The notes under the pieces: generated by a model
What the model was told of the DNA's origin: nothing
The model's input: only the letters and a program-made list of their open reading frames with translations
Databases searched by the model: none
DNA from: Pauljensenia sp902373545
GTDB taxonomy: Bacteria > Actinomycetota > Actinomycetes > Actinomycetales > Actinomycetaceae
Assembly (NCBI RefSeq): GCF_041432775.1
Contig: NZ_JAPWAG010000002.1
Span: 1-64,000 of the forward strand
Length of the DNA stretch: 64,000 nt
Direction of reading: 5' to 3'
Translations under genes and position numbers: made by a program
Shown here: positions 57,801 through 64,000 of the stretch, one piece after another
Numbering within the stretch: position 1 is the stretch's first letter
Layout of the letters: each line of letters starts with the position of its first letter

Positions 57801-58337
57801 AGCACTCTTGAACGGCCAGATGAAGTCACTCATCTTGGGGAACTGCATGCGCACGGTCTGGTAGGAGCTGCCGCGGTGGTTCCAGGCGCGCTGGACCATG
57901 ACGCCGTCGGGCAGGTCGGAGACCTTGGTGCCGCCGAGAAGTCCGTTGACGGTTTCGTGGGAGGCCTGAACGACCTCGAAGTCACCGGCGGTGCGCGGGC
58001 GGGTCTGGAGTCGGGTCTGATCGCCGTTGCCCTGTCCCCAGGTTTCCCAGCCTTCGCGGCCTCGGCCAATCATGACCCAGCCGCCGCCGTCCGTCGTTTG
58101 GTCACAGAAGAACTGGCCGGGGGCCTCCATCGTGGATGTCTGGAGCCAGTAGGTACCGTCCGCGGATCGCGGATCGTTCTGCTTAATCTCCCAGCAGGAG
58201 GCCGCTGCGGTCGCCTCGGAGAGGCCATCGTGGAGCGGATCAACTGCCGCCTGAGCTGCGACGGGACTGAGTGCAAGCACTCCGAAACCGGTTATTGACG
58301 CCAAGCCGAGTGCCAGGCAACGGCGGAAAAATTTCAT
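54867..58337 (-). CDS. Secreted fibrinogen-like (YCDxxxxGGGW) / beta-propeller protein A
   Basis: A 1,156-aa exported protein. Order: signal peptide (1-31, ending VAAQA), fibrinogen C-like domain (about 45-280: SCWEIKQNDPRSADGTYWLQ, FFCDQTTDGGGWVMIGRGRE), a delta-60/DUF5122-like beta-propeller (about 300-680; GSTMYVGGNFTGV, GRIYLAGAFTHLSG, YFYAAGFFTRIHD, AYFGGSQHSLFGY), fibronectin type III (about 690-775), a beta-sandwich with TADDGAVVYVNGTEV, a Pro/Glu linker (PEPEPQPQPEPEPQPQP), and a second sandwich with SDDGAVVYINGTEV. No LPXTG or membrane anchor. Probably an adhesin or polysaccharide-binding surface protein; role inferred. GAGGATCCG precedes the ATG. Confidence 0.85.
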   Translation of the reverse strand: MKFFRRCLALGLASITGFGVLALSPVAAQAAVDPLHDGLSEATAAASCWEIKQNDPRSADGTYWLQTSTMEAPGQFFCDQTTDGGGWVMIGRGREGWETWGQGNGDQTRLQTRPRTAGDFEVVQASHETVNGLLGGTKVSDLPDGVMVQRAWNHRGSSYQTVRMQFPKMSDFIWPFKSAHPVNVKFNREWWVNGGIVWSGFGTNAGWGYVNLTASPQNQYTMGFGYGPLASSWYDTSSSTSYFHRNGSIINPYAEVYVRPELRSTDSSFRAISDGGLAAETQKASVSEFATPTTWGVTGNLNGSIQEGSIQVQAFEQIGSTMYVGGNFTGVQKGKNGQEITSRGLAAFDAVTGDWTGQTFDFNNQVKDLVELPSGKLLAVGDFTKVNGETRVGTVLIDPATGQIDPSWNLQVRNGNGGRVSVKSAKVIDGRIYLAGAFTHLSGNGVSSVYARNAGRLDLTGTPDRSWNPEFNGTVADIDVDEADTYFYAAGFFTRIHDRVAENAARVETSAGATLDQSWSFRHSYFIGKYQQAVTVGNGRAYFGGSQHSLFGYNTSDMSRTSGSITMQNGGDLQATTASATGVIYGSCHCSDYTFQDAYQYLALGNTWTRADEIQWVGGWDQATGRQLGWTPYRLSSLRSTGAWALEMGDDGALWAGGDFNFSFTSKTAGQWSGGWVRMPARNATAPAVPANLRASDGNSQQVTLKWSSVPGADSYQILRDDRTIATTTSTSVTVPLGGNNRFFVRAVASDGLVGATTHAYTVDANGQPAKPDDATILVEDDATWAYHWSNDAVAQDWAQTSYDDSSWSRGTAPIGYGAPDLGTTLKPGTPKTRPLTTYARTNFTVADPTAIGGINVSVTADDGAVVYVNGTEVVRQRMSEGTVTAGTYASAAATTASARADRQLVFVPASQLVAGTNTLAVETHLNYRSTASMTIDGTVRTVAKGDVPEPEPQPQPEPEPQPQPDPDKPITPDPDKPLEVLDVSGVNFGEFMPTGEYWNYWVSKEAPDAKWNSTANLAQWKHGASPLGWGDRDAGTPFVMEKADRPITTYFARDVNLGTISADFELTLTVRSDDGAVVYINGTEVKRINMPEGTITPNTNAKSNVSLGTAKNNLQTITVPRDLLKDGVNRIAVEEHANYAGAVSVSFDLKASLLR

Positions 58338-58373
58338 CGGATCCTCACAGGTATCGCGTTAATGGTTACCCCT

Positions 58374-58412
58374 ATAGTGTCACGAAAACCCCTTGTGCTC
58401 AACCACGTGGTT
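58374..58412 (-). promoter_or_regulatory. Promoter and palindromic operator of protein A gene
   Basis: Minus strand: TTGAGC (58402-58397), 17-nt spacer, CACTAT (58379-58374). AACCACGTGGTT, a perfect 12-bp palindrome (58401-58412), overlaps the -35. Confidence 0.5.
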
Positions 58413-58444
58413 AGCTAGAAACGAGAGTGTTGTACCACATACGA

Positions 58445-58475
58445 GGGAGCCCTCGCCGTACCGGCGAGGGCTCCC
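58445..58475 (-). terminator. Terminator of the protein B gene
   Basis: GGGAGCCCTCGCCG and CGGCGAGGGCTCCC, 14 bp perfect, loop TAC. Separates the two large genes, which therefore have separate transcripts. Confidence 0.8.
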
Positions 58476-58564
58476 CTTGTCAACAGGATTATATGCGTGT
58501 GGTCAGACTGTCCAGACTAGTCACAACGTCACATCAACCTGCTCGAAGAGGCACGGAATCTCCT

Positions 58565-61500
58565 CTATTTGACCATCGTGGCGGTCAAGTCGAAGGTCAT
58601 CGACGGGGTGTTCCTGTAGTTCACATGCTCCTCAACGCCGATCCTATTGACACCATCTGTCAAGTAGCTGGCCGGGACGGTAACTTCGAGCAGATCAGAG
58701 GCTGCCTGCGTGGCCGTCACCGCCGCGTTCGCGTATGTGCCGTGGGTAATGTTGCCAGGTGACATACGCTTCGTATCCACGACCTTTCCGTTGACGCGCA
58801 GGACTGCGCCATCGTCTGCACGCACCTTGACGGTGAGCGTGGTGGAGGGCGTGATGGTACCCAGGTCGATGTCGCGCGCGAAGTAGTACGTCACGGGACG
58901 GTCCTTCTTGGCGATGTCGAGGCTGGTGGCGGCCTGCGGGTCGCCCCAGCCGATCGGGCCGGCGCCGCGCGACCAGTCCTTCAGGTCTGCGGTGGTTGCC
59001 CAGTCCGTGGCGGGCGCGTTCATGGACGTCCAGTAGTTCCACTGCGTGGTGGCCGAGGGAATGACCTCGCCGTTCGTCATGGCGTTGATGGCGATCGGCT
59101 TCGTGGCGTCCTCGAGGTTCGACGGCTCCAGCTTCTGATGATCGGGAACGGGCGCCGGCTCCGGCTCGGGCTGGGGCTGAGGCTCCGGCTCGGGCGTCAC
59201 CGCATCGTCGCCGGGCACCGAATCGGGGGTTCCCTCGACGCGCTGGACGGATGCCCACATGCCCAGGGTCGCGCTGCGCGTGTAGTTCACGTGCGTCTCG
59301 ACCGCGATGACGTTGTCGCCACTGGTGAGCAGGGCGGCCGGGACGAAGACCTCGGAGACCGAGTTCGAGGCAGCCGTGTAGCTCGGCGCGGCGTTGGCGC
59401 GGGTCGTGTAGCTGACGGGGCCAGCGTCGATGCGCGTGCGGTCAACCTCGGTGCCGTTGACGTAGACGACGGCACCATCGTCGGCCAGGTACTTGACGGT
59501 GACACCCTTGAGGGCGCGCGCGTCGGACACCTGGAAGTGCGAGCGGAAGTAGGAGGTCACGGGGCGCGTGATGTTGGACGCCAGGACGGTGGCGATGCGG
59601 GAGTCACCGTAGCCCAGGGGCGCGGCACCGGTGGACCACTGGGAATCATCGAACGAGGCCTGGGCCCAGTTCTCGGGAGCCGCACTGGTCTGGGCGCGGT
59701 AGCTCCACGTGGCGCCCGCATCCAGCAGGACCGGGTTCGCAGGATCAACCTCGCCCTGGGCCGGGGGCACGTAGACCGACGTGGTCGCGGAGCGGTTGCC
59801 CGACGCGTCGACAGCGCGCACGAAGAAGCGGTTGTTGCCGCCGCGCGGAACCTCAACGGTAGTCGAGGTCGTGGAGGCGATCGGGCGATCGTCGCGCAGG
59901 ATCTCGTAAGAAACTGCGTCGGAAACACCGTCCCACGCCAGGGTCACGGTCTGAGGAGTCGAGGCCGAGGTACGCACGAGCGTCGGGGTCTCGGGCGCGA
60001 CGTTGTCGCGGTTGTCGAAGCGGGCGAAGCCGCCGTTCCACTGCGTATGCGAGGCGTCGATGTGGGACAGGTCGAAGTCGCCGCCGACCCACAGGTTGCC
60101 GTTGGTGTCGGTCGTCAGGGCCCACGCGCCGGTCTTACGCTTGGAGGAGAGCTCGAAGGGCGTCCAATGCAGGTTCTCGCCGGTGGTGGCATCCCACGCG
60201 CCGACCCACTTGATCTCGTCGATGCGCGACCAGCGGTCGGAGACGGCCCAGTCGTACTTGTCCTGGTAGGCACCGTCGGAGCAGTGGCAGGACGCGTAGA
60301 TGACGCCCTTGGAGGAGATGGTGCTGGCCTGCATGTCGCCGCCCATGCTCAAGGTCACCGAGCCGGAGGTGCGCTGGTTCGTCTGCGTGTCGTAGCCGAA
60401 CAGGGAGTGCTCGGAACCGCCGATGAAGACGCGACTACCTCCGGTAGAGATGGTCTGCTGGTACTTGCCGGCGCTCACGGTGGAGGGCTGGAAGTCGAAG
60501 CTCGTATCCTGCGCGGCGCCGGCCTCCGTGGAGAACTTGGCGGCGTACCAGGCGCGCTCGGAGCCGTGCGCACGGGTGAAGTGTCCACCGGCGTAGAAGG
60601 AACCGTTGTCCTCACTGACGCCAACGGCCTGCACGGAACCACTGAACTCGGGGTTCCAGCTGCGGTCGGGGCGCGAATCCAGGGAGACGCGCGCCGCGTT
60701 GCGGCCGTAGACGCTGGAGGTGCCGCCGCCGCTCAGGTGGGTGAACACGCCACCCATGTACACGTAGCCGTTGTAGTAGTCAAGGGCGCGCACACTCACC
60801 AGGCCGCCGCCGATGGCATTCCTGATGGACAGGTCCCACGAGGGATCAACCTTCCCGGTGGAGGGGTCGATCGCGACGGTGCCGATGTGGGTCTCGCCGT
60901 TGACGCGCGTGAAGTCGCCGGCCACGAGGAGGCGACCGTCGGGCAGCACGAGGAGGGCCTTAACCTGGTTATTGAAGTCGAAGGTCTGGCCGGTCCAGTC
61001 GCCGGTATTGACGTCGAAGGCGGCCAGGCCGCGCGAGGCGGTCTCGGAGCCATTTTCACCCTGCTTGACCCCGGTGAAGTTGCCGCCCACGTACATGGTG
61101 GAGCCGACCTGCGCCAGCGCCTGGACCTGGATCGAACCTTCGGCGTAGGAGCCGTTGATGTTACCGGTGACGCCCCACGAGGTCTTGGCCGCGTAGTTGG
61201 ACACGGCGCGGGTCACGGTAGACCCGGCCACGCCCTCGTCGGGGATGGGGGTAAAGGAGTCCGAGGAGATGCGCGGACGCACGTAGGCCTCGGAGTAGGC
61301 GAAGACCGTCTGCCCGTTCTTATGGAAGAAGGAGGTCGGCGAGCTCAGGTCACCGGTCCAGTTCGCCGCGCCGGCGCCGTAGCCCCAGCCCACCGTCCAG
61401 CCGGTGCGACCCGAAGGGTAGACCTGCAAGGCGTTCCAACCCTGGTCGTAACCCAGGGTGTTCCACAGGAGGCCCGAGACCGGAGCGCGGTCATCAATCG

Positions 61501-62083
61501 AAAGACTGGCCGGGTGAGCCATTTTGAAAGGCCACACGAAGTCCGTCATCTTGGAGAACTTCAGGTCCAGCTTCTGGTAGGAACGGCCCGAAGCACTCCA
61601 GGAACGCAGGACGCGAACGCCGTCCGGCTGATCCTTAACGTTCTCATGATTGAGGAGATCGTTGACCGAGTCGTTGGAGAGCTGAACGACGTCGAAGGCG
61701 TCGGTGTTGCGCTCGCGGGTGGCCAGCTTGGCGGGATCGCCCTTGCCGACACTCCACGGTTCCCAGCCTTCACGGCCGCGGCCGATCATGACCCAGCCGC
61801 CGCCGTCCGTGGTCTGGTCACAGAAGAACTGAGCGGGGGCATCCATCGCGGGGGTCTGCAGCCAGTAGGTGCCGTCCTGCGAGTTGGGGTCGCGCTGCTT
61901 GATGTCCCAGCACGATGCTGCGGCGGTTGCGGCGCTGAGGCCATCATGAACAATAGCCTGACCAGGGGAAACAGGGGGCTGATCACCATTATCGGCGTGC
62001 GCCATCGGCGCAAACGCAAGGGAGGCACACGCAATAATCGGCGCAGACGCAAGGGTTACAAGGCGCGAAAGTGCGGAAGCCAT
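58565..62083 (-). CDS. Secreted fibrinogen-like (YCDxxxxGGGW) / beta-propeller protein B
   Basis: A 1,172-aa paralog of protein A with the same domain order. Signal peptide (1-30, ending PMAHA); fibrinogen-like domain (SCWDIKQRDPNSQDGTYWLQ, FFCDQTTDGGGWVMIGRGRE); propeller repeats (GSTMYVGGNFTGVKQGENGS, GYVYMGGVFTHLSGG, SFYAGGHFTRAHG, VFIGGSEHSLFGY, with the CHCSD motif shared with A); FN3 (QTVTLAWDGVSDAVSYEILR); sandwich with LADDGAVVYVNGTEV; Pro/Glu linker; final sandwich with RADDGAVLRVNGKVV. Start set at 62083, where AAAGG is well spaced and the signal peptide begins; five extra codons in the longer frame are dropped. The two genes arose by duplication and have diverged throughout. Confidence 0.85.
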   Translation of the reverse strand: MASALSRLVTLASAPIIACASLAFAPMAHADNGDQPPVSPGQAIVHDGLSAATAAASCWDIKQRDPNSQDGTYWLQTPAMDAPAQFFCDQTTDGGGWVMIGRGREGWEPWSVGKGDPAKLATRERNTDAFDVVQLSNDSVNDLLNHENVKDQPDGVRVLRSWSASGRSYQKLDLKFSKMTDFVWPFKMAHPASLSIDDRAPVSGLLWNTLGYDQGWNALQVYPSGRTGWTVGWGYGAGAANWTGDLSSPTSFFHKNGQTVFAYSEAYVRPRISSDSFTPIPDEGVAGSTVTRAVSNYAAKTSWGVTGNINGSYAEGSIQVQALAQVGSTMYVGGNFTGVKQGENGSETASRGLAAFDVNTGDWTGQTFDFNNQVKALLVLPDGRLLVAGDFTRVNGETHIGTVAIDPSTGKVDPSWDLSIRNAIGGGLVSVRALDYYNGYVYMGGVFTHLSGGGTSSVYGRNAARVSLDSRPDRSWNPEFSGSVQAVGVSEDNGSFYAGGHFTRAHGSERAWYAAKFSTEAGAAQDTSFDFQPSTVSAGKYQQTISTGGSRVFIGGSEHSLFGYDTQTNQRTSGSVTLSMGGDMQASTISSKGVIYASCHCSDGAYQDKYDWAVSDRWSRIDEIKWVGAWDATTGENLHWTPFELSSKRKTGAWALTTDTNGNLWVGGDFDLSHIDASHTQWNGGFARFDNRDNVAPETPTLVRTSASTPQTVTLAWDGVSDAVSYEILRDDRPIASTTSTTVEVPRGGNNRFFVRAVDASGNRSATTSVYVPPAQGEVDPANPVLLDAGATWSYRAQTSAAPENWAQASFDDSQWSTGAAPLGYGDSRIATVLASNITRPVTSYFRSHFQVSDARALKGVTVKYLADDGAVVYVNGTEVDRTRIDAGPVSYTTRANAAPSYTAASNSVSEVFVPAALLTSGDNVIAVETHVNYTRSATLGMWASVQRVEGTPDSVPGDDAVTPEPEPQPQPEPEPAPVPDHQKLEPSNLEDATKPIAINAMTNGEVIPSATTQWNYWTSMNAPATDWATTADLKDWSRGAGPIGWGDPQAATSLDIAKKDRPVTYYFARDIDLGTITPSTTLTVKVRADDGAVLRVNGKVVDTKRMSPGNITHGTYANAAVTATQAASDLLEVTVPASYLTDGVNRIGVEEHVNYRNTPSMTFDLTATMVK

Positions 62084-62198
62084 GACACGACCTTTCAAGG
62101 GGACAATAACTTGTTACATCAATGATTACACAACAAGGGATCCTTCATCAACCGGCCGGTCAAGCATCACTTTCACAGGCGCATCATATTCCCCTTCC

Positions 62199-63686
62199 TT
62201 ATCCCCGCTTTTTCTTCGCCAAGGACCCAAGTCCCGACAGGTGCAGATGCGCCCGCAAAAGCCAACAAACACAAGCAAAAACGAGGATCGACAGGGCCGA
62301 CCCAAGGACCGTCCCCACGAAGGAATCGCGCCCACAAATCCACGCTATACAACCGCCCGGAATGACCGCAGAAACGCCAACAACGAGGATTGGCTTGACC
62401 ACCTCGGATAATTTTGGTGTAACGCCAATGAAACGCGAAACTTGAATAGTTGCCATCGCAGCGTCAAGCACCATGCACACCGCCCACACGATCGCGGCGG
62501 CCACCATACCTCCACGAGGAATGAAGATGACGTTTCCCACAACGTTGAACGTCAGGACGACAACCTTGTTCACGGCCGCCCAGCCGGAGCGCCCGCTCAT
62601 GATGAGCAGGGAGTGGATGTTGCCAGCCATGAAGGTCACGATCGAGCCGATGCACAAAACGACAAGCACGTTGGCGCCCGGTGCGAAGCCATCGCCCAAG
62701 ATCCTCATGAGGGCCGGGGCGAAGATCGCCATGAGGGTGTAGATCGGCGCGGCGAAGAGGACCAGCCAGATTGAGGCGGTGGCGTACAGGTCACGCAGCT
62801 CGCTCGTGCGCCTCTGGTGCAAGAGCTTGGAGAACTGCGGGGAGACAACCACGCGCAGGGCTGTATCGACGACCATGCCAGCCTGAATAAAACGGATCGC
62901 TCCGCCGTAGATGCCCGAGGCGGCGTCCCCGGCGAGCAGGCCGACGAGCAGGACGTCCAGCCACTGCAGAGCCTGTTCGAGACCGGCGGTGAGAGTACGC
63001 GGCAGTGCGAAAGAAACGACCTGGCGACGACGCTGCGCACTCGGCCAGCGCCCCACCGAGTCCGCGGCCGACGGCATGTGCTTGAGAAGTAGCCACCAGG
63101 ACGCCACGAGAACAACGACGAAGGGCAGGGCCCACGCCACCGACACGAGCGCCAGCGAGCCAGTGACAGCAGCCGCGAGCGCGACGAGGAGGGGGCGCAG
63201 GCCAGGCAGAATGAGGTTCTGCACGAGCACGTATTCGCGCATATTACCCAGCGCCCGCAGCGCGGCGGAGGCCACGAGGGTCAGCGCCCCGATGGGGACG
63301 AACCACAGGACCGCGCGGGTAGCACCCGAGACCTCCGCGTTCCAGATCAACGGTGCCACGGCCTCGAGAATGAGGACGCACACGGTGGACACCCCCACCG
63401 TCATGGTCGCCATGAAGGACAGGGTCGCGCGGATCTCCTGCGGTGAATCGAGCGACAGACGAGGCATCAGGTAGATCGCGGTCGAGTCCAGGCCCACCTT
63501 CGCCAGGGCCATGACGATCGCGAAGACACCGGTCGCCTGCGTGACGACGCCCGCGCCGGTCGTGCCCAGCATGCGCGAGAGAATGATGGTGAACGCGAAG
63601 CCCAGGATCGCCGAGGCCATGGCGCCGACGAAGCCGACGATGCCCCCGCGAGCGAGGGAACGCCTGGCTTGATTTGTCTCACTCAT
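62199..63686 (-). CDS. Wzx-type polysaccharide flippase
   Basis: A 495-aa membrane protein of the MOP superfamily (oligosaccharide flippase). About 12-14 helices; GGIVGFVGAMASAILGFAFT opens it, then SRMLGTTGAGVVTQATGVFA (the usual G-x-x-x-QA region), ALPRTLTAGLEQALQWLDVL, and APALMRILGDGFAPGANVLV. It moves lipid-linked repeat units across the membrane for polymerisation. Its place beside glycosyltransferases and secreted surface proteins supports a capsule or exopolysaccharide locus. The basic tail ends SLAKKKRG. Confidence 0.88.
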   Translation of the reverse strand: MSETNQARRSLARGGIVGFVGAMASAILGFAFTIILSRMLGTTGAGVVTQATGVFAIVMALAKVGLDSTAIYLMPRLSLDSPQEIRATLSFMATMTVGVSTVCVLILEAVAPLIWNAEVSGATRAVLWFVPIGALTLVASAALRALGNMREYVLVQNLILPGLRPLLVALAAAVTGSLALVSVAWALPFVVVLVASWWLLLKHMPSAADSVGRWPSAQRRRQVVSFALPRTLTAGLEQALQWLDVLLVGLLAGDAASGIYGGAIRFIQAGMVVDTALRVVVSPQFSKLLHQRRTSELRDLYATASIWLVLFAAPIYTLMAIFAPALMRILGDGFAPGANVLVVLCIGSIVTFMAGNIHSLLIMSGRSGWAAVNKVVVLTFNVVGNVIFIPRGGMVAAAIVWAVCMVLDAAMATIQVSRFIGVTPKLSEVVKPILVVGVSAVIPGGCIAWICGRDSFVGTVLGSALSILVFACVCWLLRAHLHLSGLGSLAKKKRG

Positions 63687-63699
63687 GAGTAACCTTCCC

Positions 63700-63728
63700 G
63701 CTACCGCGCGGTAGCCTTTCCCTATAAC
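63700..63728 (+). promoter_or_regulatory. 16-bp palindrome and -10 in the divergent region
   Basis: GCTACCGCGCGGTAGC (63700-63715) is a perfect palindrome. TATAAC (63723-63728) follows and fits as -10 for the plus-strand gene at 63746. Confidence 0.5.
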
Positions 63729-63745
63729 CGATCGATGGGAAACAC

Positions 63746-64000
63746 ATGGACTTCATCAACTCACTCTCCCCCGCTCGTAAGAAGAGCATCCTCGCAGTGG
63801 CGATCCTCGTGGTCGTCGCGCTCGTCATCGTCGTCGGCCTGCGCCTGATGGGTTCGTCGGAGGCCGACACGACCGCTGCCGCGTCCGGCGCACAGAGCGT
63901 GGGCCCCGGCCAATCCGGCGCCCCGCAATCCATTGCCAAGACCATTACGCCGCAGTCGGCGGGCCCGGCCAACACCACCGGCTCGATGGGCACGGACGCG
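63746..64000 (+). CDS. Membrane-anchored protein, N-terminal part (runs off the window)
   Basis: An open frame from ATG 63746 to the window edge (85 codons): MDFINSLSPARKKSI, then a membrane helix (LAVAILVVVALVIVVGLRLM, about 16-35), then an Ala/Gly/Pro/Thr-rich outside linker. The frame has no stop. The type II anchor and low-complexity stalk suggest an exported enzyme or binding domain beyond the window. The helix preceded by basic residues ARKK gives an outside C-terminus. Divergent from the flippase and likely part of the same locus. Confidence 0.7.
   Translation, partial: MDFINSLSPARKKSILAVAILVVVALVIVVGLRLMGSSEADTTAAASGAQSVGPGQSGAPQSIAKTITPQSAGPANTTGSMGTDA

Overview
The window is GC-rich chromosomal DNA with frequent GTG starts, short ATGA/GTGA gene overlaps and actinobacterial gene blocks: isoprenyl transferase beside a hemolysin III protein near greA, and mfd - lipoprotein - eno - ftsB/divIC - DUF501 - ppx/gppA. 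An Actinomycetaceae host (Actinomyces/Schaalia-like) fits best. That placement is inferred from gene order and protein character, not from a marker gene.

Layout. 1-9 kb: the 3' part of a Pro/Glu repeat protein, about 1 kb of repeat-rich non-coding DNA, two EcsC-family proteins, a TPR/YbjN protein, a TacA/TacT-type toxin-antitoxin pair between 50-bp direct repeats, a cytoplasmic alpha-amylase and an EamA transporter. 9-12.5 kb: a scrambled accessory patch with a promoter and structured RNA ahead of a truncated Abi-family gene, an IS3-type transposase fragment, and two copies of a membrane-anchored protein gene paired with a second gene; one partner is intact and the other is cut off. 12.7-21.3 kb: a defence block with a superfamily 1 helicase carrying a DUF559-like nuclease domain, rmuC on the opposite strand, mcrC and mcrB, then vapBC and an orphan higA. 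21.4-22 kb: non-coding repeats. 22-27 kb: ychF, a 1,549-bp tandem gene duplication with a scar of the ispH 3' end, and ispH.

27-52 kb is mostly core genome: xseA-xseB, a PfkB sugar kinase, isoprenyl transferase, trhA, greA, an AI-2E transporter, msrA, FKBP, a Bax inhibitor-1 protein, tRNA-Leu(UAA), ppx, DUF501, ftsB, eno, a lipoprotein, mfd, pth, an SGNH hydrolase, galK, a 2H phosphoesterase, xthA, folD and glyA. Among these lie three copies of a 105-nt inverted-repeat element (48.2-48.75 kb) and a ZTP riboswitch ahead of glyA-folD. 52.5-64 kb enters a surface-polysaccharide locus: a sugar-phosphate transferase, a WecG/TagA/CpsF glycosyltransferase, two large secreted fibrinogen-like/beta-propeller proteins, a Wzx-type flippase and the start of a membrane-anchored protein.

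Strong hairpin terminators separate many units, and a short motif, GACGAGGCCGGGGC, recurs between genes across the window. The least conventional features are the AbiF-RNA-like leader at 9.1-9.2 kb, the symmetric six-site 19-nt array at 1.83-1.93 kb, the 105-nt element, and the helicase-nuclease beside McrBC.
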